Source: Rhodopseudomonas sp.
GTDB lineage: Bacteria; Pseudomonadota; Alphaproteobacteria; Rhizobiales; Xanthobacteraceae
Direction of reading: 5' to 3'
DNA: 64,000 nt
Assembly (NCBI GenBank): GCA_016124795.1
Contig: WGNB01000010.1
Span: 62,001-126,000 of the forward strand
Below are positions 33,818-42,082 of the stretch, in pieces. Each line of letters opens with the position of its first letter. Position 1 is the stretch's first letter. Made by a program: the position numbers and the translations under genes. The notes beneath the pieces were generated by a model, which ran no database searches, was not told the DNA's origin, and saw only the letters and a program-made list of their open reading frames with translations.

Positions 33818-34588
33818 CTATTGTTCGGCCATGGCGCCGTGCATGCCACGACCCATCATGACACCTGCCATCATGCCCCGTCCCATCATGCCGCCGTTCT
33901 TCATCATGGCCTCTTGCTCGGCAATCATGCCGCGTTGGGCAAGATCGGTCACTTCGGCGGCGTGATCCTGAAGGGCTTTGACGGCGCCCGCATCAGCCGA
34001 CGTCTGGGTGACGACGACTCCCTTGTCGGTCGTCTCATAAGTGGTCTTGATCTTGTCGTTGTCGCGAAAGATCGAATGCAGAGCCGGGCTTTCGATCGGC
34101 AGACCCGGATCGCGTCCTTCATCGACCCGCTTGCCCATGTCGGCAACGTGCTTCTTGATCGTCGCCGCGACCTGGGGATCTTCCGATTCCGTGACCGTGC
34201 GAATGCCGTCCGGGAGATTCGTCACGCTGCGTTTGATGCTGGCATGATTGAACAGCAGGCCGTGAATGTCGCTGCGCTCATCCATGGTGGCGTTGCCGCC
34301 CATCATCGCCATCATGCCGCCGCCCATTCGACCGCGCATGCCGTCCATCTGGCTCTGCATTTGTCCTTGCATTGCCGGACCCATTTGGCCGCGCATTCCA
34401 CTCATTCCGCCCGGACCCATGTGGCCGGAACCCATGCCGCCCTGACCTATGCCACCGAAACCACGGCCATGCATGTATCCGGGTCGGAAGCCGGCCGGGC
34501 CGTGGCCGCCCGACTGCGCGAAAGCCCAGCCGCCGATGAACAAGGTGGCGGCGGCGATGCCGCCGATGACCAATGTTTTCTTTTTCAT
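33818..34588 (-). CDS. Exported Gly/Met-rich protein
   Basis: A 256-residue protein with a signal peptide (IGGIAAATLFIGGWAFAQ), a Met/Gly-rich stretch with repeats like GMGSGHMGPGGMSGMRGQMG, a folded centre 'LLFNHASIKRSVTNLPDGIR' and a Met-rich tail (GGMMGRGMMAGVMMGRGM). GGAGA precedes the start at 34588. The high methionine content suggests periplasmic Cu(I) binding. It diverges from the two-component-system genes, sharing a promoter region, so it may be their target. Confidence 0.8.
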   Translation of the reverse strand: MKKKTLVIGGIAAATLFIGGWAFAQSGGHGPAGFRPGYMHGRGFGGIGQGGMGSGHMGPGGMSGMRGQMGPAMQGQMQSQMDGMRGRMGGGMMAMMGGNATMDERSDIHGLLFNHASIKRSVTNLPDGIRTVTESEDPQVAATIKKHVADMGKRVDEGRDPGLPIESPALHSIFRDNDKIKTTYETTDKGVVVTQTSADAGAVKALQDHAAEVTDLAQRGMIAEQEAMMKNGGMMGRGMMAGVMMGRGMHGAMAEQ

Positions 34589-34769
34589 CTGAATCTCCAA
34601 TGGCTGGGCAACAGAAATCCCGTTGCTTGGGAGCATTGGAGCGGCCCGGTTTCACCCAAGTTTTTCAGGATCAGGGCTTTTTGTGACAAAGTTTGTCAGG
34701 CGCGGCGGCAGCCACAATTCGACACATATTTCGCAAAACCGGCCGCGGGCCTTGGTCTATATTGCCGCC

Positions 34770-35486
34770 ATGCAAGACGGACCGCATATCCTGATCGTCG
34801 ATGATCACCGCGAGATTCGCGATCTGGTGTGCCGCGCGCTGACCAAGGATGGCTTCCGGGTCAGCACGGCGGCGGACGGACGCGCCATGCACAAAGTCCT
34901 GGCCGACGGCCGGATCGACCTCATCCTGCTCGATCTCATGCTGCCGGGCGAGGACGGCCTAACGCTCTGTCGGACGCTGCGCGCCGAATCGAACATCCCG
35001 ATCATCATGCTGACCGCCAAGGGCGACGAGATCGACCGCGTCATCGGCCTGTCGATGGGCGCTGACGATTATCTGTCAAAGCCGTTCGGCAGCCGAGAAC
35101 TGATCGCGCGCATCAAAGCCGTACTGCGCCGCAGCCCGGACAAGGCCGGCGACGCTGAGCCGCACGCAAAGAGTTTCCATTTCGACCGCTGGAGTCTGAA
35201 CACCGGCGCCCGCGCGCTGCTGCGCGATGACGGCGTCAACGTGCCGCTGAGCACCGGCGAATACGATCTGCTGATGGCCTTGGTTGAGCGCCCGCAACGC
35301 GTGCTCAATCGCGATCAACTGCTCGATCTGGCGCGCGGCCGTGCGGCGACGGGCCTTGACCGCAGCATCGACACCCAAGTCAGCCGCCTGCGCAAGAAAC
35401 TTGAGCGCGATCCCGGCGACCCGCAACTCATCAAAACGGTATGGGGCGGCGGCTACGTGTTCACGCCTGCCGTGGCCCGCAAATGA
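34770..35486 (+). CDS. OmpR-family response regulator
   Basis: A 238-residue regulator. The receiver domain (1-120) shows the acidic pair 'ILIVDDHRE', phospho-acceptor Asp in 'LILLDLMLPGEDG' and Lys in 'DDYLSKPFG'. The C-terminal winged helix follows ('LSTGEYDLLMALVERPQRVL', ending 'LIKTVWGGGYVF'). It should bind DNA and act on promoters once phosphorylated by the kinase encoded next, with which it overlaps by 4 nt. By position it probably controls the Gly/Met-rich protein gene upstream and perhaps copper genes. Confidence 0.93.
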   Translation: MQDGPHILIVDDHREIRDLVCRALTKDGFRVSTAADGRAMHKVLADGRIDLILLDLMLPGEDGLTLCRTLRAESNIPIIMLTAKGDEIDRVIGLSMGADDYLSKPFGSRELIARIKAVLRRSPDKAGDAEPHAKSFHFDRWSLNTGARALLRDDGVNVPLSTGEYDLLMALVERPQRVLNRDQLLDLARGRAATGLDRSIDTQVSRLRKKLERDPGDPQLIKTVWGGGYVFTPAVARK

Positions 35487-36871
35487 CAAGGCTTCTGCCC
35501 AAAGGCCTGTTCGGCCAGACGCTGCTGGTCTTGGTCGCTGGTCTGGTGGTGTCGCTGATCGCGGGCTCGTGGATCTACTCACTCGACCGCGAGCAGGCGG
35601 TTCGCGCCGTCGGCGGACTTTCCGCCGCGCAGCGCATCACCAACCTCACCAAGCTGGTGCAGGACACCCCACCCGAATGGCGCGACCGGATTGTGGCCGG
35701 CTTGAGCGATCAGAACTTTCGCGTCTCAATTTCGGCCCGGCCGCCCGCGATCGTTTCGAACGCCGAAGACGCGGCGGTGGCCCGGGCGATCAAGGATTTT
35801 CTGGTCGATCAACTGTCGCTCGGGCCACAACGGCTACCGCGCGTGTCGGCATCGCCGCTGGGCGGCCCGATGTTCGGCGGCATGGGTCCGATGACGGGAC
35901 CCGGCCCGATGATGCACGGTTTCGGCGGATACGGCGGCTTCCGCGATTTGCAGGTCGCGGTCCCTCTCGCCGACGGCCAATGGCTCTCGTTCGCGACCGC
36001 TTTGCCGGAGATCGGCGCGACATTCTCGCCGCAGTTTCTTCTGTCGATGGTCATCATGGCGATCGTGATTTTCGCCGTCTCATTCTTGGCGGTGCGCCGT
36101 GTGACGGCGCCGCTCGCCGCAGTGTCGGTCGCGGCCGAACGGCTCGGCAACGACCTGAATGCGCCACCGATGCCGGAGACCGGCACGGTCGAAACGCGTC
36201 AGGCGGCGCGCGCGTTCAACACCATGCAGGCCCGCTTGCGCGGCCTGATCGAAAACCGGACACGAATGCTCGCGGCAATCTCGCACGACCTGCGCACGCC
36301 ATTGACGCTGTTGCGCCTACGCGCCGAAAACGTTGAAGACGCACAAGAGCGTGAGAAAATGCTGGCCAGCATCGCGGAGATGGACTCGATGATCGGCGAA
36401 ACCCTGCAGTTCGCCCGTGACGAGGCGGCGACCGAAGTACGGCGGCCCACAGACATCGCGGCGCTTGTCCAGAGCACAGTCGATGACATGTCCGACGCCG
36501 GCATGCCAGTCGATATGCAGCCGATTGACTCGATTGTGTATGGCTGTCGGCCCAATGCCTTGAAGCGTGCGATTCGCAACCTGATCGACAATGCGGTCAA
36601 ATATGGTCAGACGGCGCGCGTGACGATTGAAACGACGCCGAAAACCGTCGAAATTACCGTTGACGACCGCGGCCCGGGAATTCCTGAACAAGAGCTCGCC
36701 CGCGTGTTCGATCCCTTCTACAGACTTGAACAATCACGAAGCCGCGAGACCGGCGGCGTCGGCCTCGGTCTGGCCATCGCCCAGTCTATCGTTCAGGCAC
36801 AACGTGGCGAACTTGTACTCAGCAATAGGTCGGCCGGCGGCCTTCGCGCCCGGATCGTATTGCCTCGGTGA
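35483..36871 (+). CDS. Sensor histidine kinase with Met/Gly-rich periplasmic region
   Basis: A 462-residue kinase: first membrane helix (about 10-30), periplasmic region of about 160 residues containing 'GGPMFGGMGPMTGPGPMMHG', second helix (about 180-205), HAMP domain, phosphorylated His in 'AAISHDLRTPLTLL', N box 'NLIDNAVKYG', G1 'DRGPGIPEQ' and G2 'GGVGLGLAIAQS'. The Met/His/Gly stretch resembles the copper-region exported repeat proteins and is a candidate metal-sensing element. Coupled to the response regulator by an ATGA overlap. Confidence 0.92.
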   Translation: MTRLLPKGLFGQTLLVLVAGLVVSLIAGSWIYSLDREQAVRAVGGLSAAQRITNLTKLVQDTPPEWRDRIVAGLSDQNFRVSISARPPAIVSNAEDAAVARAIKDFLVDQLSLGPQRLPRVSASPLGGPMFGGMGPMTGPGPMMHGFGGYGGFRDLQVAVPLADGQWLSFATALPEIGATFSPQFLLSMVIMAIVIFAVSFLAVRRVTAPLAAVSVAAERLGNDLNAPPMPETGTVETRQAARAFNTMQARLRGLIENRTRMLAAISHDLRTPLTLLRLRAENVEDAQEREKMLASIAEMDSMIGETLQFARDEAATEVRRPTDIAALVQSTVDDMSDAGMPVDMQPIDSIVYGCRPNALKRAIRNLIDNAVKYGQTARVTIETTPKTVEITVDDRGPGIPEQELARVFDPFYRLEQSRSRETGGVGLGLAIAQSIVQAQRGELVLSNRSAGGLRARIVLPR

Positions 36872-37081
36872 AAGATTGTTCACAGGCTGGATCGAAAGGT
36901 ATCCACCTAGGTCATCGCAATGCTCACGTGCCACCGCACGGTGTATTCAAGTCGAGCCTTAGCCGACCAACTGCCGGCGGCAGTGGAGGCCAATTCGGCC
37001 TGCACCGACATACACTCATAATTCTGAGTTATGTTCGGTCGTCCTCAAATTCAGCAGAGCATCCATAGATAGGATGCTCAT

Positions 37082-37351
37082 TTACTTTTTTCGAAATCGC
37101 ACGCCCTCACCCGAATGCTCTGACGCGGCGAAGAACTCGACGCCGTAAACATCCTCCAACACACGCTGCAGATCTCGAAGCACCTTCAGCCGGCGCGGAT
37201 CCATTTCCTCACTGTCGTCCGCTTCAATCTTAGTAATTGTTTTCTGGGTCACGCCCGCCTTCTCAGCCAACGCTGCTTGACTAATTCCAATCAAACCGCG
37301 CGCCGCCCGAATAAGGCGGGGCGAGGGCCAGATTTTCGACGTCTTTACCAT
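37082..37351 (-). CDS. XRE-family transcriptional regulator
   Basis: An 89-residue protein made of one Cro/CI-type helix-turn-helix: 'IRAARGLIGISQAALAEKAG' and 'VTQKTITKIEADDSEE', then a short C-terminal extension. It diverges from the 37458 gene, with the palindrome 37426-37442 between them, and probably represses both. Such regulators usually control mobile-element or defence operons, which fits the neighbouring genes. Confidence 0.9.
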   Translation of the reverse strand: MVKTSKIWPSPRLIRAARGLIGISQAALAEKAGVTQKTITKIEADDSEEMDPRRLKVLRDLQRVLEDVYGVEFFAASEHSGEGVRFRKK

Positions 37352-37425
37352 TTGTTAAGCATGCCCGCCACTTCGTACGGTTTTTAGTACCGAAGTTCTT
37401 GTAAATCAAATCCGCGGACCTTATT

Positions 37426-37442
37426 GGTTATATATTATAACC
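37426..37442. promoter_or_regulatory. Palindrome, candidate operator of the XRE regulator
   Basis: GGTTATA and TATAACC arms around TAT, in an AT-rich gap between the divergent regulator and HNH-like genes. It ends 15 nt before the rightward start codon, where a repressor would block initiation. A second weaker dyad (cggt/accg) lies at about 37378-37392. Confidence 0.55.
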
Positions 37443-37457
37443 GAAAATGAGCCGCTC

Positions 37458-37784
37458 GTGGACTATCTCAACTACATCTCAAGCCATCGTTGGCGACAGC
37501 ACCCTGCCCGGCTCGCAGAGCTTGAGGCCGCCGACTTCCGCTGCCGGGTTTGCAATGACGACGGCGCCGGCAGCGCACTCGAAGTCCATCACCGCACCTA
37601 CGCAAACCTCTTCAACGAACAAGTGGGCGATCTCACCGCGCTGTGCAGGACCTGCCATCGCGTCGTGACCGACCATTTGCGCCGTGTCCGTTTTGGCCAG
37701 CGTCAACCGAGTCACGCGAACATCCGCACTGCGCTGGACAACCCATCCTCACTTTTTGACCCAACCGCCAAGGAGGCAATCTGA
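37458..37784 (+). CDS. HNH endonuclease-like protein
   Basis: A 108-residue protein with a zinc-bound HNH-like core: 'RCRVCNDDG' (CxxC), 'LEVHHRTYANLFNE' (the HH pair and Asn) and 'LTALCRTCHRVVTDH' (CxxCH). This order fits small HNH nucleases. The start is GTG at 37458, 15 nt after the palindrome. Its stop overlaps the next ATG by 1 nt. It may act on invading DNA, but it could equally be a DNA-binding protein. Confidence 0.75.
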   Translation: MDYLNYISSHRWRQHPARLAELEAADFRCRVCNDDGAGSALEVHHRTYANLFNEQVGDLTALCRTCHRVVTDHLRRVRFGQRQPSHANIRTALDNPSSLFDPTAKEAI

Positions 37785-38356
37785 TGTCTACTAAAACTCT
37801 CCGCGTTCGTCTGAGCGGCGAACGTCCGCTCCTGATGCACAGCGCTCGGCTTGCCGATCCGCTCGATCCGATCACGGTCGAACTCGACCGCCTGACGCGC
37901 AAGCGCGACAAGACCACCGCCGACCACGAGCAAATCTCCAAGGTCGAGTGGCATGGCGGCCTCTGGCTGAGCGATGGCAAGCCGTGCATTCCCGCGGAAG
38001 CGATCGAGTCCGCCTTCGTCACCGCCGCCAGGACCCGCCGCAAGGGCCCGCAGGCCAAGGCCGGCTTCTTGTGCAAAGTGTCGCCGCTCCTGGAATACGA
38101 AGGGCCGACGGACTTGGTGTCGTTGTGGAACGACAAGCACTTCCAGTTCCGCTTCCCGGTCTCGGTCAATAGCTCGAAGGTGATGCGCACGCGGGCGCGC
38201 TTCCCGACCTGGCACGTCACCGCCGAGGTCGAGTTCCTCCCGAGCCTGCTCAATCGCAACGATGTCCTGGAGATCTTCGAGATCGCCGGCTTCCGCGAAG
38301 GCCTGGGCGACTGGCGTCCGAAGTTCGGCAAGTTCTCGGTGACGCCGATCCACTAA
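37784..38356 (+). CDS. Unrecognised 190-residue protein, mobile-element type
   Basis: A 190-residue protein without signal or membrane helices. It begins 'LRVRLSGERPLLMHSARLAD', continues 'GKPCIPAEAIESAFVTAART', and ends 'GFREGLGDWRPKFGKFSV'. The pattern (a beta strand, then a Gly-rich loop, a conserved IPAEAI helix start and a C-terminal GDWRPxxGxF) recalls RAMP-like or phage proteins whose function is not known; I do not claim a family. It is coupled by a 1-nt overlap to the HNH-like gene. The pentamer array follows directly. Confidence 0.6.
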   Translation: MSTKTLRVRLSGERPLLMHSARLADPLDPITVELDRLTRKRDKTTADHEQISKVEWHGGLWLSDGKPCIPAEAIESAFVTAARTRRKGPQAKAGFLCKVSPLLEYEGPTDLVSLWNDKHFQFRFPVSVNSSKVMRTRARFPTWHVTAEVEFLPSLLNRNDVLEIFEIAGFREGLGDWRPKFGKFSVTPIH

Positions 38357-38357
38357 T

Positions 38358-38427
38358 CACGGCACCGCGTGGCGGGGCGTGGCCCGGCGAGGCATCGCAC
38401 GGCCCGGCGTGGCGAGGCAGGGCGAGA
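38358..38427. repeat. Pentanucleotide-period GC array (about 14 units)
   Basis: From the stop of the 37784 gene the sequence reads in five-base steps: cacgg, caccg, cgtgg, cgggg, cgtgg, cccgg, cgagg, catcg, cacgg, cccgg, cgtgg, cgagg, caggg, cgaga. Almost every unit starts with C and ends GG or CG. It is followed directly by the GAAA hairpin. Period and composition are too regular for chance. Confidence 0.85.
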
Positions 38428-38444
38428 GCCCCTGAAAAGGGGCT
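38427..38444 (+). repeat. Hairpin with GAAA tetraloop
   Basis: Arms agcccct and aggggct enclose gaaa, a GNRA tetraloop, so a very stable RNA hairpin is possible. It sits between the pentamer array and the 38507 gene and could work as a transcription attenuator or mRNA-stability element in the operon. Confidence 0.65.
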
Positions 38445-38506
38445 GCTCCACAATCTTCAAGTCGGAAGAGACGCCCCGCAAGGGGTCCAACGGCGAGAGC
38501 TTTGTA

Positions 38507-39106
38507 ATGCGTAAGCAAATAGTCGAAACCATTGGTGCGGGACGGGCTGCGCCGAATCCCGAAGACCGGTCGGCGGATCGCCGTCGGCCGGCCGGCAAAC
38601 CGGCGAAAGCAAGCAAACGGGTACAGTCGCCATGGCCGTTCAATGTGGACGACGTCACGACCCTGGAATGGTGGCGCACGATGCCGGCCGATCATCTCAG
38701 CGACGTCGAGCGCCGTCATCTCGGCGCCACCTTGGAAAAGATCTGCATACTGAAAGATCACCGATGGCTGTCTGCTTTGGGGGGAGACGCTGCAGCGAGC
38801 ATCGCCATCGCGATCGGAGCCATGCCCACCGATCAGGTGACTCTCGAAGTGGACCTGGCCATGTCGGCCTTGGCGCTCTGCGCGCTGGACGGCAGCGCCG
38901 GCGCCGCCCTGGTCTTGGCGCATGTCCTGCGGCGCACCCCGCTCGATCACCCTTTTGGTACTGATCTTTCAGCGTCGTGGCTGGCGCTCAACCTTTGCCG
39001 CGCCTTGACGGCGAAACGGCACTCCGCCCTGCCGCGCCGCGGTTCAGGAAAATCGAACGCGCCCAACAACGGGCAGACCTTTCCTGGCCTGCCGGTGTCG
39101 GCATGA
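38507..39106 (+). CDS. Unknown protein opening the phosphoesterase-protease-nuclease operon
   Basis: A 199-residue protein with a basic, flexible N-terminus, then a helical domain from about residue 45 ('VTTLEWWRTMPADHLSDVER', 'ALALCALDGSAGAALVLAHV'). No known family is recognised. A frame open upstream over the pentamer array is not used; the ATG at 38507 has GAGAG nearby. Its stop overlaps the next ATG (ATGA), so it is translationally coupled to the metallophosphoesterase. Confidence 0.65.
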   Translation: MRKQIVETIGAGRAAPNPEDRSADRRRPAGKPAKASKRVQSPWPFNVDDVTTLEWWRTMPADHLSDVERRHLGATLEKICILKDHRWLSALGGDAAASIAIAIGAMPTDQVTLEVDLAMSALALCALDGSAGAALVLAHVLRRTPLDHPFGTDLSASWLALNLCRALTAKRHSALPRRGSGKSNAPNNGQTFPGLPVSA

Positions 39107-39873
39107 AGGTTCAGATCTTTTCCGATCTTCATGCCGACGTCGCCCGACCGCAGCCGATCGCGGTGGCGCCGGACGTCGACGCGGTCATCGTCGCCGGCGA
39201 CACATGTGAAGGCGCGGAAAGCGGCTTTGCTCGCCTCCGCAAAAACCTACCGATGCAAATCCCCATTATCGCCGTGCTTGGCAATCATGAGTTCTACCGG
39301 CGCTGCTGGTCGGATGAACTTGCGCTGGCGCGTGCTGCTGCCCCGCTCTACGGCATCCATCTTCTGGAAAACGACACCGTCGTCATGGGCAACGTGCGGT
39401 TCGTCGGCGCCAGTCTGTGGACCGACTACGCTTTGTTCGGCGAACACAATTTGCCGCGCGCCATGCTCGTCGCTGGGGGCGGTCTCAACGACCATAAGAG
39501 GATCAAGTGGTCGAAACAGCCATGGCGTCGGTTCCGGCCACAGGAGGCGTTGCTTTTGCACAAGCGCTCGCGCACCTTTATCGAGACGACGCTGGCGGCG
39601 CCCTTCGACGGCGCCACGGTCGTGGTGACGCACCACGCCCCTCACCCGGGCTCTATCCATTCTCGTTACAAGTCTGACCTCCTGACCGCCGCCTACGTCT
39701 CGGACCTGGCGGCTCTGATCGAGGCGGGCCGGCCCCATCTCTGGGTCCATGGGCATGTGCACGAGAGCTTCGACTACATGGTCGGCGCTACTAGGGTGGT
39801 CTGCAATCCCCATGGTTATGGCACTGAAAACTCTCGGTTCGACCCGGCGCTGGTGGTGGAGATCGGGTCATGA
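39103..39873 (+). CDS. Calcineurin-like metallophosphoesterase
   Basis: A 256-residue protein with all metal-binding motifs of the family: 'FSDLHAD' (D-x-H), 'IVAGDTCEG' (GD), 'LGNHEFYR' (GNHE), 'VVTHHAPHP' (H) and 'VHGHVHES' (GHxH). It should hydrolyse a phosphate ester or phosphodiester using two metal ions. The substrate is unknown; the exonuclease and ATPase-protease in the same operon point towards nucleic acid or a nucleotide signal. It overlaps both neighbours by 4 nt. Confidence 0.9.
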   Translation: MKVQIFSDLHADVARPQPIAVAPDVDAVIVAGDTCEGAESGFARLRKNLPMQIPIIAVLGNHEFYRRCWSDELALARAAAPLYGIHLLENDTVVMGNVRFVGASLWTDYALFGEHNLPRAMLVAGGGLNDHKRIKWSKQPWRRFRPQEALLLHKRSRTFIETTLAAPFDGATVVVTHHAPHPGSIHSRYKSDLLTAAYVSDLAALIEAGRPHLWVHGHVHESFDYMVGATRVVCNPHGYGTENSRFDPALVVEIGS

Positions 39874-42074
39874 CGCGGGTGCAAATGCTGGCATCATCAC
39901 CCAGGCCGCTTGCCGAGGTACTGGTCGACGCCATGCGTGCTAGCGGAAATTCCCCGTTCGAGCTTCGAACATTAGCATCCGACGATGACGACGACCAGCC
40001 TCAGTATCAGCTGCGCCTTGAGGATAACGACGAAGGCGGCGTCGACAGCGGGTCGGCCCGCATCTTGCGGCCGGACGAGGTCGCCGTCGCCGTTCTGCTG
40101 GGTCAGGCACTCGACCGGAACCGCGATGTGCTGGCCAAGATCCGGGACCGTGACATGGTGGCGATTATCGAGGTCCCGAGTGACGACTATATCGACATCG
40201 TCGAGCGAATATTTAAACGTTTCGTCCTCGGAGTTGACGCGCCGGTGCTTGACGGCGACGGCTTATCGCTGCTGCACAGCGGCGTCGCAGCGCGATGGAC
40301 GGCCGCCATTTTTAGGCGCCGCGACGAAGGTAAGTCGAAAAAGAGGGAGTTCAGCGGCAACGCCGAGCTGGCGGCAGCGATTCAACAGCGCTGTGCAATC
40401 ATCGGTATTGCCACCGAACCCGATCGCCTGCTTCCGCAGAATTTGGTTCGGATGTCAGAACATCGCTTTGTTTTGGGAACGATCGACGGTTCGACGATCG
40501 CCGCAGTGATTGAGGCGATTACGGGCCGCGCTCCTGACGCAGGCGAAGCCGCGCTTATCCGCGGCGCGACCCTGGAGATCTTAAACATCGCGGTCCGGGC
40601 CGACTTCGGCGCCGATCGCTCTGTAGCCCGGCTCCAACATCTTGTTGGTCGCATTGACCGCGATGTGGACACTGGCCCCCTGCTGTCCGACATGCACGGG
40701 CTGGGCGCCGCCAAGTCGTGGGGCATGGCCCTGATCCAGGATCTGCGTGACTACGCCGGCGGCCGGCTGGCATGGGGCGATGTCGACAAGGGTTGCCTGC
40801 TCACCGGCGCGCCCGGCACCGGCAAGACCTCCTTCGCGCGGGCCCTCGCGAGAGAGGCGAATGTCCATTTCATCGCCACCAGCTACGCCCAATGGCAAGC
40901 TCATCGCGAGGGTCACTTGGGCCACGTGACGCAAGCCATCCGCAAGGCCTTTTCCGAGGCCTTGCTTCAGAGCCCTTCGATTCTGTTCATCGATGAAATC
41001 GATACGATTCCCGCACGTGGCACAGGCAAGTGGAACGACGACTGGTGGACTTCGATCACCAACACGTTGCTGGAGTGCCTCGACGGGTTCGAGCGACGTG
41101 AAGGCGTCGTCGTTATCGCTGCGTGTAACGATCCGGCGCGGCTCGACCCCGCGTTGGTGCGTCCGGGACGTCTCGACCGCCATATTGAGATTCCGCTGCC
41201 CGATGTTCCTTCGCTAATCGGCATTTTCCGCACCCATCTTGCCACCGATCTGGCCGACGTCGACCTGCGCGAAGTGGCGCTGGCCGCTCGCGGCGGCACC
41301 GGCGCCGACGTCGAACGCTTTGTGCGCGAAGCACGGCGGCGCGCTCGCCTCGCCAACCGCCCGATCAACCGGGCTGACCTCCTCGTCGCCGTACGCAATG
41401 GTCAGCCAGAATGGCCTGCTGATCTGCGCCGCCGGATCGCCTACCATGAATCCGGACACGCCATTGCCTTCCTGGCCCTCGGCATCGCCGACCCCCAAGC
41501 GTTGTCTATCGGTGGCAGCGGCGGCCTTGCCGAAAGCGACCTCGGAGAAATGCGCGCGATTACTCGTTCCCACCTGGAGAATTTCATTGTCGCGCTTCTC
41601 GCGGGGCGCGCCGCCGAAGAACTCATCTTCGGCGAGGTAACCGCAGGCGCCGGCGGCAGCGAGGGGAGCGATCTGGCACGCGCCACGGCGCTGGCGACAC
41701 GTCTGGAGACAGCTTACGGCCTTGGAGCGCTCGGGCTGGTCTGCATGGCCGGTGGCGTGAACGAACGGGACCTGCTTCTGCTCGACACGCTGCGTTCGGC
41801 AGTCGGAGGCACCATCGATCGCGCCTATGCGGCGGCGCTCGACCTTCTCCGCCAGAACCGGCACGCGCTGGAGGCCCTTGCCACTGCCTTATTCGCCGGC
41901 GGTTATCTCGATCGGATGGATATTCAGGCGATCCTGGTTCATTCGCCGCTTGCGGCCCAAACCTTGGTGGCATCGCCGACAATCCTGCCCACTGAAACTC
42001 TCACGACGCCGGGCGAAGATACGCCTATCGCCGACGTCCCGCCCTCCAGCTCAACCTTCAAGAATCAGGCATAG
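39870..42074 (+). CDS. Soluble FtsH-like AAA+ ATPase with M41 zinc-protease domain
   Basis: A 734-residue protein. Residues 1-290 are an unknown N-terminal domain rich in acidic residues. The AAA+ module has Walker A 'GAPGTGKTSF' (about 312), Walker B 'ILFIDEIDTIPARG' and the FtsH second-region-of-homology pattern 'LVRPGRLDRHIEIPLP'. The protease domain has 'AYHESGHAIAF' (HExxH, about 525) and the third zinc ligand in 'SEGSDLARATALA'. FtsH proteins are membrane-anchored, but no membrane helix is visible here, so this is a cytosolic relative. All catalytic residues are present. It likely unfolds and degrades a specific target. Confidence 0.88.
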   Translation: MTRVQMLASSPRPLAEVLVDAMRASGNSPFELRTLASDDDDDQPQYQLRLEDNDEGGVDSGSARILRPDEVAVAVLLGQALDRNRDVLAKIRDRDMVAIIEVPSDDYIDIVERIFKRFVLGVDAPVLDGDGLSLLHSGVAARWTAAIFRRRDEGKSKKREFSGNAELAAAIQQRCAIIGIATEPDRLLPQNLVRMSEHRFVLGTIDGSTIAAVIEAITGRAPDAGEAALIRGATLEILNIAVRADFGADRSVARLQHLVGRIDRDVDTGPLLSDMHGLGAAKSWGMALIQDLRDYAGGRLAWGDVDKGCLLTGAPGTGKTSFARALAREANVHFIATSYAQWQAHREGHLGHVTQAIRKAFSEALLQSPSILFIDEIDTIPARGTGKWNDDWWTSITNTLLECLDGFERREGVVVIAACNDPARLDPALVRPGRLDRHIEIPLPDVPSLIGIFRTHLATDLADVDLREVALAARGGTGADVERFVREARRRARLANRPINRADLLVAVRNGQPEWPADLRRRIAYHESGHAIAFLALGIADPQALSIGGSGGLAESDLGEMRAITRSHLENFIVALLAGRAAEELIFGEVTAGAGGSEGSDLARATALATRLETAYGLGALGLVCMAGGVNERDLLLLDTLRSAVGGTIDRAYAAALDLLRQNRHALEALATALFAGGYLDRMDIQAILVHSPLAAQTLVASPTILPTETLTTPGEDTPIADVPPSSSTFKNQA

Positions 42075-42082
42075 ATGTCGCT

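Noticed and set aside
33800-34804. 334-codon open frame on the plus strand
   Set aside because: Opposite the Gly/Met-rich exported protein; its His/Ala repeats mirror the Met/Gly codons of that gene.
38358-38427. Possible CRISPR-like array
   Set aside because: Units are five bases with no spacers; no cas genes are nearby.
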